DNA of 8,236 nt from Desulfovibrionaceae bacterium (GCA_009778355.1 WRJY01000236.1:1-8236), one strand, 5' to 3'. Positions 1-7,987 are shown, counted from the first letter of the stretch. Numbers and translations are program-made. Notes: a model not told the origin generated them from the letters alone.

Positions 1-551
1 TCGCGCAACTGGCGCAGCACGCGCGACAGCGTTTCGGGCGCGATGCCCAGTTGCGCGGCGATCAGGCGCTTGCGCTGGTGCAGCATCACGGCCAGCGTGT
101 TGGGCGTGTCGCGCGCCGGTTCGGCGTGGCGCAGCAGCCATTCGGCGCAACGCGCCTCGGCGTCCTTGGCCAAGCGGCTGATGGTCAGTTCAGCCTGCTG
201 GTGATGCCCCAGCGCCACGTCGTGCAGCACCGAGCGCGCGGTCTCGGGCAGGGCTGTCAGCGTGGCCTGGAAGGCGGGCAGCGGCACGCGGTGAGTTTGA
301 ACCTCGGTATCGGCCACGGCGTCCACCAGTGGCGTCAGGCCGAGCACGGCGCAGGTCGCGTTCAGCCAGCAAGGGCCTTTGATCATGCCCATCCGGTGCA
401 CAAAACCGCCGTGCGCGTGCAGGCCCAGTGCAACGCGGCCAGTGTTCAGGTGGTGAACATGGGTCAGTTGTTCACCCCGTTGCATCAGCGGGGCGCCAGG
501 GGCCAATGTGACGACATCGCCCGGCCAGTCGAAGGCATTGGGAGACAGCAT
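1..551 (-). CDS. Crp/Fnr-family transcriptional regulator, C-terminus cut by window edge
   Basis: DNA-binding regulator of the Crp/Fnr superfamily; 183 codons are visible and the end of the winged helix lies off the left edge. Residues 1 to about 100 fit the beta-roll sensor domain (GDVVTLAPGA and the GRVALGL stretch). A long helical stretch follows (about 100-145), then a helix-turn-helix at about 158-183 (RKRLIAAQLGI, then APETLSRVLRQL). The recognition helix has Glu173, Ser176 and Arg177, the E..SR arrangement that in FNR-type proteins reads TTGA half-sites. There is no N-terminal cysteine cluster (the cysteines are at 61, 67 and 135), so it is not an oxygen-sensing iron-sulfur FNR; a Dnr-like or orphan member fits better. 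The ligand is unknown. ATG at 551 is the only plausible start: upstream in frame there is no other start codon before a TGA. No Shine-Dalgarno precedes it. It is transcribed divergently from the hydrolase, with an Fnr-type palindrome 36-49 bases upstream. Confidence 0.88.
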   Translation of the reverse strand, partial: MLSPNAFDWPGDVVTLAPGAPLMQRGEQLTHVHHLNTGRVALGLHAHGGFVHRMGMIKGPCWLNATCAVLGLTPLVDAVADTEVQTHRVPLPAFQATLTALPETARSVLHDVALGHHQQAELTISRLAKDAEARCAEWLLRHAEPARDTPNTLAVMLHQRKRLIAAQLGIAPETLSRVLRQLR

Positions 552-586
552 GGGCCGGACTGTGCCGCGTGTAGGGGTGCTTGGCC

Positions 587-600
587 TTAATGCATGTCAA
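587..600. promoter_or_regulatory. Fnr-type operator-like palindrome (TTAATGCATGTCAA)
   Basis: Read on the minus strand this is TTGAC-ATGC-ATTAA. It matches the Fnr/Anr/Dnr pattern TTGA-N6-TCAA with one mismatch in the second half-site. It lies 36-49 bases upstream of the regulator's ATG, and the same bases contain a perfect minus-strand TTGACA (600-595), which could also be a sigma-70 -35 element. No good -10 follows at 17-18 bases. The adjacent regulator has the E..SR recognition residues expected to bind this motif, so autoregulation is a reasonable inference. Control of the divergent hydrolase is less likely because the site is about 190 bases from its start. Confidence 0.45.
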
Positions 601-730
601 GCGAGCCAGCTTCAACACTGGCAAGGCCCGGAAATCATTGGCGCTGGCGTGCGTTGGCCCCGAAATTCCCTATTCGCTCCCTGGGCCGAAGGCCGCAGCG
701 ATTACAGACGGCGCGTGGCACGGCTGACCC

Positions 731-736
731 TACAAT
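731..736 (+). promoter_or_regulatory. Candidate -10 element (TACAAT) for the hydrolase gene
   Basis: TACAAT matches the sigma-70 -10 consensus at five of six positions and sits 52 bases before the chosen ATG at 788. No convincing -35 hexamer stands at 16-18 bases upstream, so this rests on the -10 alone. The rest of the 552-787 region shows no gene and no strong repeat. Confidence 0.35.
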
Positions 737-787
737 GGATCGCCGCCCTCGATGCGCTCAAATTCGGCAACCGCGTTTACCTTCTCA

Positions 788-1405
788 ATGCTGCTCACCG
801 CTGACGATTCCCAACTGGCGCTGGTCGATTACCAGGCCCGCCTGATGCCGGCCATTCATGACGGGCAGGCCGTGCTGGCCAACGCGCGGCGGCTGGCGCG
901 GGCGGCGCGCTGGCTGGGCGTGCCGGTATGGGGCACGGAACAGAACCCGGACCGGCTGGGCGGCACGGATGCGGAACTGGCGGCGCTGTGCGACCGCGTG
1001 GTGCGCAAAATGACGTTCAGCGCCGCCGAGGCGCTGCAACCCGTGCTGGCGCCGCCCGCGCCCGCGCCCGCGCCGGCTCCCGCGTCGCGCGGCAACGCGC
1101 GCAGCTTGCCGCGCCATCTGCAAAAAGCCCAGCCCGCTCCAGCCGAACGCGGCACCCTGGTACTGGCCGGCTGCGAGGCCCATGTCTGCCTGCTGCAAAC
1201 CGCGCTGGAACTGCTGGAGCAGGAGTGGGACGTTTGCGTGGTGACGGACGCCTGCGGCTCGCGCACGGATCGCAACCGCGACGCGGCGTTCGACCGTCTG
1301 GCCGGCGCCGGCTGCGAGCTGGTGACCACCGAGATGGTCGGCTTCGAGTGGCTGCGCGACTGCCGGCACCCGCGCTTCAAGGACTGGCTGGGGCTGGTGA
1401 AATAA
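788..1405 (+). CDS. Isochorismatase-family cysteine hydrolase (YcaC-like) with Ala/Pro-rich insertion
   Basis: A 205-residue member of the isochorismatase-like cysteine hydrolase fold, which cleaves C-N or C-O bonds in small molecules; the substrate cannot be told from the sequence. The catalytic triad is visible: Asp14 in LVDYQ, Lys74 in RKMTFSA and nucleophile Cys134 in EAHVCLLQT. The C-terminal stretch TTEMVGFEWLRD is typical of the YcaC-related subgroup. ATG at 788 is preferred over the in-frame ATG at 752 because relatives begin close to this MLLTADDSQ-type start, although neither has a clear Shine-Dalgarno. Oddity: Lys74 and Cys134 are 60 residues apart, about 28 more than I expect for this subgroup. 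The extra length is an Ala/Pro-rich segment at about 87-120, encoded partly by a GCGCCC-like tandem repeat. Both ends of the fold and all triad residues are intact, so the gene is probably functional. Confidence 0.88.
   Translation: MLLTADDSQLALVDYQARLMPAIHDGQAVLANARRLARAARWLGVPVWGTEQNPDRLGGTDAELAALCDRVVRKMTFSAAEALQPVLAPPAPAPAPAPASRGNARSLPRHLQKAQPAPAERGTLVLAGCEAHVCLLQTALELLEQEWDVCVVTDACGSRTDRNRDAAFDRLAGAGCELVTTEMVGFEWLRDCRHPRFKDWLGLVK
1050..1083 (+). repeat. GC-rich hexanucleotide-like tandem repeat inside the hydrolase gene
   Basis: Near-tandem copies of a CGCGCC-type hexamer encode the alternating Ala-Pro run at about residues 88-98. The repeat unit is a multiple of three, so gain or loss of units would keep the reading frame. 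It lies in the insertion that separates the catalytic Lys and Cys motifs. Confidence 0.6.
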
Positions 1406-1474
1406 CCCGGGCCGGCGCGGACCCGACCGGCAGCGGCGCGCTTACGCGTCAGCTTTCAGCAAGTGCCCGGCTGT

Positions 1475-1480
1475 CACAAT
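1475..1480 (+). promoter_or_regulatory. Weak candidate -10 element (CACAAT) upstream of prpE
   Basis: CACAAT within GTCACAATGCC resembles GC-rich beta-proteobacterial -10 regions and matches TATAAT at four of six positions. A poor CTTTCA lies 16 bases upstream. If used, it would give a 5' leader of about 150 bases before the prpE ATG. The rest of the 1406-1635 gap contains no terminator with a T tract. Confidence 0.22.
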
Positions 1481-1623
1481 GCCGAGTGCAACGGCATCGG
1501 GCAAACGGCGGCGCTGGAGCGGTTTTGATTCAAGTCTGGAAGCGGCCAGCGTCCGCGCATGAATCGAAAACGCTCCGGCGGCTGGCGATTGAAGCGCCGA
1601 CCGCCGGTATTTATCCAGATATT

Positions 1624-1629
1624 GAGGGG
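1624..1629 (+). promoter_or_regulatory. Shine-Dalgarno GAGGGG that selects the prpE start
   Basis: GAGGGG directly abuts an ATG at 1630 (no spacer) and stands 6 bases before the in-frame ATG at 1636. The spacing favours 1636, which gives the MTSYADFHRRS N-terminus expected for PrpE. Confidence 0.7.
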
Positions 1630-1635
1630 ATGTCC

Positions 1636-3540
1636 ATGACCAGTTACGCCGACTTTCACCGCCGCTCCATCGAGGATCGCGACGCCTTCTGGGCCGAGCA
1701 GGCCCGCCTGATCGACTGGCAGACGCCGCCGCAAACGGTGTGCGACTACAGCCGGCCGCCGTTCGCCAAGTGGTTTGCCGGCGGCACGACCAACCTGTGC
1801 CACAACGCAGTGGACCGGCACCTGAAGGACCGCGCCGACCAGGCCGCGTTGATCTGGGTTTCGACCGAGACCAATCAGGAAAAGGTCTATTCCTTTGGCG
1901 AACTGCACGCCGAGGTGCAGCGCATGGCCGCCGCTTTCAGGGGACTGGGCGTCCAGAAGGGCGACCGCGTGCTGATCTACATGCCCATGATCGCCGAGGC
2001 CTGTTTTGCCATGCTGGCCTGCGTGCGCATCGGGGCGCTCCATTCGGTGGTGTTCGGCGGCTTTGCGTCCGGTTCGCTGGCCACCCGCATCGACGATGCC
2101 GAACCCGCGCTCATCGTCAGCGCCGACGCCGGTTCGCGCGGCGGCAAGCCGGTGCCCTACAAGCACCTGCTGGACGAGGCCATCGATCTGGCCACGCACA
2201 AGCCGCGGGCCGTGCTGCTGGTCGATCGCGGTCTGGCGCCGATGCAACTGGCCGAGGGGCGCGACCATGCATGGAGCCAGTTGCGCGAACAGCACCTGAA
2301 TACCCAGGTGCCTTGCGAATGGGTCGATTCCACGCACCCCAGCTACACCCTTTACACCAGCGGCACCACCGGCAAGCCCAAGGGCGTGCAGCGCGATACC
2401 GGCGGTTACGCGGTGGCGCTGGCGGCGTCGATGAAGCACATCTACACCGGCAATCCGGGCGAAACCTTTTTTTCCACCAGCGACATCGGCTGGGTGGTGG
2501 GTCACAGCTACATCATTTACGGCCCGCTGATCGGCGGCATGGCCACCATCATGTACGAGGGCACGCCGGTGCGGCCCGACGGCGGCATCTGGTGGCAATT
2601 GGTCGAGAAGTACAAAGTCACCGTGATGTTCAGCGCGCCCACGGCCATTCGCGTGCTGAAAAAGCAGGACCCGGCCTACCTGACCCGATACGACCTGTCC
2701 AGCCTGCGCGTGCTGTTCCTGGCCGGCGAGCCGCTGGACGAACCCACGGCCCAGTGGATCAGCGCCGGCCTGCGGGGCAAGCCGGTGATCGACAACTACT
2801 GGCAGACCGAAACCGGCTGGCCGATTCTCGCCTTGTGCAATGGCGTCGAGCAGCAGCCGACCAGGTTCGGCTCGCCCGGCAAGGCGGTGTACGGCTACGA
2901 CGTGAAGCTGCTCGACGACCAGACCGGCGCCGAGTTGACCGGCGCCAACCAAAAGGGCGTGGTCGCCATCGAAGGCCCGCTGCCACCCGGCTGTATGCAG
3001 ACCGTGTGGCGCGACGACGCGCGCTTTGTCAACACCTACTGGTCCAGCGTGCCCACCAAGTGGATTTACAGCACCTTCGACTGGGGCATCCGCGACGAGC
3101 AGGGCTACTACTTCATTCTGGGCCGCACCGACGACGTCATCAACGTGGCCGGCCACCGCCTGGGCACGCGCGAGATCGAGGAATGCATCGCCGGCCACCC
3201 CAGCATTGCCGAGGTTGCCGTGGTCGGCGTGGCCGACCAGATCAAGGGCCAGGTCGCAATGGCGTTCGCCGTGCTCAAGGACGCCGGCATTCTGGGCGAC
3301 GGCAGCGCGCTGCTCAAGCTGGAAGGCGATGTCATGAAGACCGTCGATGCCACGCTCGGCGCGGTGGCGCGGCCAGCGCGCGTGCGCTTCGTCGGCACGC
3401 TGCCCAAGACGCGCTCGGGCAAGCTGCTGCGCCGCGCCGTGCAGGCGGTGTGCGAAGGGCGCGACCCGGGCGATCTGACCACCATGGAAGACCCGGCGGC
3501 GTTGCAGCAAATCAAGGACATGATCGAAGGCAAGGCCTGA
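1636..3540 (+). CDS. prpE: Propionate--CoA ligase (propionyl-CoA synthetase)
   Basis: Cytosolic acyl-CoA synthetase of 634 residues (E. coli PrpE is 628). It activates propionate with ATP to propionyl-adenylate, then propionyl-CoA, feeding the 2-methylcitrate cycle. The N-terminal ACS domain has the PrpE-like stretches FWAEQARLIDWQTP and FAKWFAGG TNLCHNA. Core motifs are the CoA-contact region SADAGSRGGKPVPYK (162-176), the P-loop TSGTTGKPKG (241-250), YWQTETGWP (388-396), the ribose-binding Asp482 in STFDWG, and the hinge GRTDDVINVAGHRLGTREIEE (496-516). The catalytic Lys596 in PKTRSGK is the residue that is reversibly acylated in this family. The sequence matches PrpE better than acetyl-CoA synthetase throughout. 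The start at 1636 is set by the Shine-Dalgarno spacing. No prpBCD or prpR neighbours are visible. A 192-base gap separates it from sucA, so co-transcription is uncertain. The GC-rich frame is also open far upstream, but the homology starts here. Confidence 0.95.
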   Translation: MTSYADFHRRSIEDRDAFWAEQARLIDWQTPPQTVCDYSRPPFAKWFAGGTTNLCHNAVDRHLKDRADQAALIWVSTETNQEKVYSFGELHAEVQRMAAAFRGLGVQKGDRVLIYMPMIAEACFAMLACVRIGALHSVVFGGFASGSLATRIDDAEPALIVSADAGSRGGKPVPYKHLLDEAIDLATHKPRAVLLVDRGLAPMQLAEGRDHAWSQLREQHLNTQVPCEWVDSTHPSYTLYTSGTTGKPKGVQRDTGGYAVALAASMKHIYTGNPGETFFSTSDIGWVVGHSYIIYGPLIGGMATIMYEGTPVRPDGGIWWQLVEKYKVTVMFSAPTAIRVLKKQDPAYLTRYDLSSLRVLFLAGEPLDEPTAQWISAGLRGKPVIDNYWQTETGWPILALCNGVEQQPTRFGSPGKAVYGYDVKLLDDQTGAELTGANQKGVVAIEGPLPPGCMQTVWRDDARFVNTYWSSVPTKWIYSTFDWGIRDEQGYYFILGRTDDVINVAGHRLGTREIEECIAGHPSIAEVAVVGVADQIKGQVAMAFAVLKDAGILGDGSALLKLEGDVMKTVDATLGAVARPARVRFVGTLPKTRSGKLLRRAVQAVCEGRDPGDLTTMEDPAALQQIKDMIEGKA

Positions 3541-3566
3541 CCATAGGTCAAAACTCCATCGGCCCG

Positions 3567-3582
3567 GGCTGGTTATTCAGCC
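3567..3582 (+). other. Short hairpin after prpE without T tract
   Basis: GGCTG (3567-3571) pairs with CAGCC (3578-3582) around a 6-base loop, 27 bases after the prpE stop. It is followed by GCCTGTCT, not a T run, so it is not a canonical intrinsic terminator. It may weakly separate prpE from sucA transcription. Confidence 0.25.
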
Positions 3583-3591
3583 GCCTGTCTG

Positions 3592-3604
3592 ACGGAAAAT
3601 CCGT
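3592..3604. other. Perfect 5-base inverted repeat ACGGA-AAA-TCCGT
   Basis: ACGGA and TCCGT flank an AAA centre, about 130 bases upstream of the sucA ATG. The near-symmetry extends outward as TGACGGA versus TCCGTTGA. It could be a protein-binding operator or a small RNA hairpin; the sequence alone does not decide. Confidence 0.3.
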
Positions 3605-3640
3605 TGAAGAGGACAATTGAACCCGCCTTAAGTCATCAGC

Positions 3641-3732
3641 CTATCGCGTCCGCCAACCGGTTCAGCCGGGACGCGGAAGGTTTTCTTTCACCAGCTCGAA
3701 CCTCCCGCAGGGAGGCGAAAGGCCAGCGCAGC
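3641..3732 (+). ncRNA. Candidate sucA leader RNA (cis-regulatory 5' UTR element)
   Basis: A conserved RNA structure called the sucA RNA motif is known in the 5' UTR of sucA in Burkholderiales, and this is the matching gene, lineage and position. Two stable helices are visible. CGCGTCC (3645-3651) pairs with GGACGCG (3669-3675), capped by an inner CGG/CCG pairing around TTCAG. CCTCCC (3701-3706) pairs with GGGAGG (3710-3715) around GCA. A pyrimidine-rich TTTTCTTTC lies between them and the ribosome-binding region follows directly. I cannot align it to the published consensus here, so the identity is inferred from context and structure; the helices are seen directly. Confidence 0.5.
3717..3722 (+). 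promoter_or_regulatory. Likely sucA Shine-Dalgarno (GAAAGG)
   Basis: GAAAGG lies 10 bases before the ATG at 3733. A stronger-looking GGAGG at 3711-3715 is 17 bases away and fully paired in the adjacent hairpin. This supports ATG 3733 over a TTG-initiated extension from 3604. Confidence 0.5.
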
Positions 3733-6606
3733 ATGAACGAGACGAAATCCGTCTACCAAACCTACCAGGGCAACACGTACCTCTTCGGCGGCAACGCGCC
3801 GTATGTCGAGGAGATGTACGAAAGCTACCTGGCCAACCCCGGCAGCGTGCCCGATTCGTGGCGCGAATACTTCGACGCCTTGCAGCACGTGCCCGCAATG
3901 GACGGCAGCAATGCGCGCGACGTGCCGCACCTGCCTGTCGTCAACGCCTTTGCCGAGCGCGCCAAGCAAGGCGGCACCCGCGTGGTGGGGGCCTCCGGCG
4001 CCGATTCCGAACTGGGCCGCAAGCGCACCGCCGTCCAGCAGTTGATCGCCGCCTACCGCAACGTCGGCGCCCGCTGGGCCGACCTCGATCCGCTCAAGCG
4101 CGCCGAGCGAGCGCCTATTCCCGAGCTGGAAACCTCGTTCTACGGCTTTACCGATGCCGACATGGAAACGGTGTTCAACACCAGCAACACCTTCTTCGGC
4201 AAGAACACCATGCCGCTGCGCGAGCTGCTGAACGCGCTGCGCGAAACGTATTGCGGCGCCATCGGCGCCGAGTACATGTACATCACCGACCAGGCGCACA
4301 AACGCTGGTGGCAGCAAAAGCTGGAGAGCGTGCGCGCCAATCCGCGGCTCGATGCCGGGCAGAAAAAGCACGTGCTCGAACGCCTGACTGCCGCCGAGGG
4401 CCTGGAGCGCTTTTTGCACACCAAGTACGTGGGCCAGAAGCGGTTTTCGCTGGAAGGCGGCGAGAGCTTCATCGTGGCGATGGACGAGCTCATCAACCAG
4501 GCCGGCGTTCAGGGCGTGCAGGAAATCGTGATCGGCATGGCGCACCGCGGCCGCCTGAACGTGCTGGTCAACACGCTGGGCAAGATGCCCTCGATGCTGT
4601 TCGCCGAGTTCGACCACACCGCGCCCGAGCACCTGACGGCGGGCGACGTGAAGTACCACCAGGGCTTCAGCTCCGACGTGACCACGCCCGGCGGCCCGGT
4701 GCACCTGTCGCTGGCGTTCAACCCCTCGCACCTGGAAATCGTCAACCCGGTGATCGAGGGCAGCGTGCGCGCCCGCATGGACCGCCGCGGCGACGCCAGG
4801 GGCGAGCAGGTGCTGCCCGTGCTGGTGCACGGCGACGCCGCCTTCGCCGGCCAGGGCGTGGTGATGGAGACGCTGGCGCTGGCCGAAACCCGCGGCTACT
4901 ACACCGGCGGCACGGTGCACATCGTCATCAACAACCAGATCGGCTTTACCACCAGCGATCCGCGCGACAGCCGCTCCACGCTGTACTGCACCGACGTGGT
5001 GAAGATGATCGAAGCGCCCGTGCTGCACGTCAACGGCGACGACCCCGAGGCCGTGGTGCTGTGCACCCAGCTTGCGTTGCAGTACCGCCAGGAGTTCAAC
5101 AAGGACGTGGTGGTGGACATCGTGTGCTTTCGCAAGCTCGGCCACAACGAGCAGGACACGCCGATGCTCACGCAGCCGCTGATGTACGCCAAGATCGGCC
5201 AGCACCCCGGCGCCCGCAAGCTGTATGGCGACCGGCTGGTCTCGCAGGGCGTGCTGCCGCCCGGGGAGCCCGATCAAATGGTGGCCGGCTACCGCGCCGC
5301 CATGGACGCGGGCCGCCACACCGTCGATCCGGTGCTGACCAATTTCAAGAGCAAATACGTCATCGACTGGTCGCCCTACATCGGCCAGAAGTGGAGCGAC
5401 GCCGCCGAAACCGCCATTCCACTGGTCGAGTGGAAGCGTCTGGCTGAGCGCGTTACCGCGTACCCGGCGGACTTCACAGTGCACGCGCTGGTCAGGAAGG
5501 TGCTGGAAGACCGCGCCGCCATGGGCCGGGGCGAGATCAACGTCGATTGGGGCATGGGCGAGCACATGGCCTACGCCTCGCTGGTGGCCAGCGGCTACGC
5601 GGTGCGCCTGTCGGGCGAGGACTGCGGGCGCGGCACCTTCGTGCACCGCCATGCCGTGCTGCACAACCAAAAGCGCGAGAAGTGGGACGAAGGCACCTAC
5701 ATTCCCTTGCAGCACGTCAGCGACAAGCAGGCGCCGTTCACCGTCATCGACTCCATCCTGTCCGAAGAAGCAGTGCTGGGCTTCGAATACGGCTACGCCT
5801 CCAGCGACCCCAACACGCTGGTGATCTGGGAGGGCCAGTTCGGCGACTTCGCCAACGGCGCGCAGGTGGTCATCGACCAGTTCATCGCCGCCGGCGAAGT
5901 CAAGTGGGGCCGCGTCAACGGCATCACGCTGATGCTGCCGCACGGCTACGAAGGGCAGGGGCCGGAGCACTCGTCGGCGCGGCTCGAACGCTTCATGCAA
6001 CTGGCCGCCGACGCCAACATGCAGGTCACGCAGCCGACCACGGCCAGCCAGATCTTCCACCTGCTGCGCCGCCAGATGATCCGCGCGCTGCGCAAGCCGC
6101 TGGTCATCATGACGCCCAAGAGCCTGCTGCGCCACAAAGACGCCACCTCGCCCGTGTCCGAGTTCGTCCAGGGCGGCTTTCAGACCGTCATCGGCGACCA
6201 GGGCGAACTCCAGGCCGACAAGGTCAGGCGCGTCATCGCCTGCTCCGGCAAAGTGTATTACGACCTGGCCAAAAAGCGCGAGGAAAAGGGCCTCGACGAC
6301 GTGGCCATCATCCGCGTCGAGCAGCTTTACCCGTTCCCGCATCGGGCGTTTGCCGCCGAAATCAGGAAATACGCCAACGCCGCCGAACTCGTGTGGTGCC
6401 AGGACGAGCCGCAGAACCAGGGCGCCTGGTTCTTCGTGCAGCATCTGGTGCATGAAAACATGCTGACCGGCCAGAAGCTCGCCTACGCGGGCCGCCCCCC
6501 ATCGGCCTCGCCCGCCGTCGGCTACGCGCACCTGCACCAGGAGCAGCAAAAAGAGCTGATCGACGCCGCCTTTGGCCGCCTCAAGGGCTTCGCGCTGCAA
6601 AAGTAA
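3733..6606 (+). CDS. sucA: 2-oxoglutarate dehydrogenase E1 component
   Basis: Thiamine-diphosphate-dependent E1 subunit of the 2-oxoglutarate dehydrogenase complex in the TCA cycle. It decarboxylates 2-oxoglutarate and passes the succinyl group to the lipoyl arm of SucB. It is 957 residues (E. coli SucA 933), so full length. The N-terminal E2-binding segment is present (TYLFGGNAPYVEEMYESYL, about 14-32). The active-site His271 lies in GMAHRGRLN. The thiamine-diphosphate motif begins at Gly367-Asp368 (HGDAAFAGQG) and ends at Asn400-Asn401 (INNQIGFTT). The pyrimidine-domain signature HGYEGQGPEHSSARLE is at 737-752, and WCQDEPQNQGAWFF marks the C-terminal region. No key residue is missing. ATG 3733 gives the family N-terminus; the frame is open back to a TTG at 3604, but that stretch is the structured leader. 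The TAA stop is 46 bases before sucB, consistent with one operon. Confidence 0.97.
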   Translation: MNETKSVYQTYQGNTYLFGGNAPYVEEMYESYLANPGSVPDSWREYFDALQHVPAMDGSNARDVPHLPVVNAFAERAKQGGTRVVGASGADSELGRKRTAVQQLIAAYRNVGARWADLDPLKRAERAPIPELETSFYGFTDADMETVFNTSNTFFGKNTMPLRELLNALRETYCGAIGAEYMYITDQAHKRWWQQKLESVRANPRLDAGQKKHVLERLTAAEGLERFLHTKYVGQKRFSLEGGESFIVAMDELINQAGVQGVQEIVIGMAHRGRLNVLVNTLGKMPSMLFAEFDHTAPEHLTAGDVKYHQGFSSDVTTPGGPVHLSLAFNPSHLEIVNPVIEGSVRARMDRRGDARGEQVLPVLVHGDAAFAGQGVVMETLALAETRGYYTGGTVHIVINNQIGFTTSDPRDSRSTLYCTDVVKMIEAPVLHVNGDDPEAVVLCTQLALQYRQEFNKDVVVDIVCFRKLGHNEQDTPMLTQPLMYAKIGQHPGARKLYGDRLVSQGVLPPGEPDQMVAGYRAAMDAGRHTVDPVLTNFKSKYVIDWSPYIGQKWSDAAETAIPLVEWKRLAERVTAYPADFTVHALVRKVLEDRAAMGRGEINVDWGMGEHMAYASLVASGYAVRLSGEDCGRGTFVHRHAVLHNQKREKWDEGTYIPLQHVSDKQAPFTVIDSILSEEAVLGFEYGYASSDPNTLVIWEGQFGDFANGAQVVIDQFIAAGEVKWGRVNGITLMLPHGYEGQGPEHSSARLERFMQLAADANMQVTQPTTASQIFHLLRRQMIRALRKPLVIMTPKSLLRHKDATSPVSEFVQGGFQTVIGDQGELQADKVRRVIACSGKVYYDLAKKREEKGLDDVAIIRVEQLYPFPHRAFAAEIRKYANAAELVWCQDEPQNQGAWFFVQHLVHENMLTGQKLAYAGRPPSASPAVGYAHLHQEQQKELIDAAFGRLKGFALQK

Positions 6607-6640
6607 GGCCGCCTGCCAATGGCGAACTCAAGATTTGATT

Positions 6641-6644
6641 GGAA
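6641..6644 (+). promoter_or_regulatory. sucB Shine-Dalgarno (GGAA)
   Basis: GGAA stands 8 bases before the ATG at 6653. It supports this start over an in-frame upstream extension that would begin inside sucA. The MAIVEVKVPQLSES N-terminus is the usual start of the lipoyl domain. Confidence 0.5.
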
Positions 6645-6652
6645 CAACCCAA

Positions 6653-7891
<1,239 letters not shown>

Positions 7892-7900
7892 GAGATTCGC

Positions 7901-7976
7901 AGGATGGGTAGAGCGCAGCGAAACCCATCATCGCTCTGCGTGTGCGATGGGTTTCGCCTTTGGCTCAACCCATCCT
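7901..7976. repeat. Double inverted repeat with four GATGGGT modules, directly after sucB
   Basis: The outer arms AGGATGGGT (7901-7909) and ACCCATCCT (7968-7976) are perfect complements. The inner arms GCGAAACCCATC (7918-7929) and GATGGGTTTCGC (7946-7957) are also perfect, with a 16-base loop. The heptamer GATGGGT thus occurs four times in alternating orientation. From memory, GATGGGT/GCGAAACCCATC palindromes are dispersed in intergenic regions of many Proteobacteria, so this is probably a mobile-type intergenic repeat. It could also attenuate transcription past sucB, but no T tract follows. Confidence 0.75.
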
Positions 7977-7987
7977 ACCGAGCTCAT

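Noticed and set aside
51..590. Plus-strand frame of 179 codons at the left end
   Set aside because: It is antisense to the Crp/Fnr-type regulator, whose minus-strand protein shows a clear helix-turn-helix; the plus frame shows nothing recognisable.
1524..1534. TTGATTCAA palindrome in the prpE leader as a Crp/Fnr site
   Set aside because: The half-sites TTGA and TCAA are only one base apart; Fnr-type sites need six.
928..1635. Long upstream extension of the prpE frame
   Set aside because: It overlaps the hydrolase gene in another frame, and PrpE homology and the Shine-Dalgarno both place the start at 1636.
1474..3510. Minus-strand open frame of about 678 codons opposite prpE
   Set aside because: Same shadow effect: no family motifs, and prpE on the plus strand is certain.
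3561..3605. Intrinsic terminator between prpE and sucA
   Set aside because: Hairpins are present but none is followed by a T tract.
3604..3732. TTG-initiated 43-codon N-terminal extension of SucA
   Set aside because: The family N-terminus begins at ATG 3733, and the upstream stretch forms RNA hairpins and has no protein-like conservation that I recognise.
3688..6600. Minus-strand open frame of about 970 codons covering nearly all of sucA
   Set aside because: It is the mirror of a GC-rich gene with strong codon bias. Its translation is low-complexity (rich in His, Val, Ala, Gly), has no recognisable domain, and lies opposite a certain gene.
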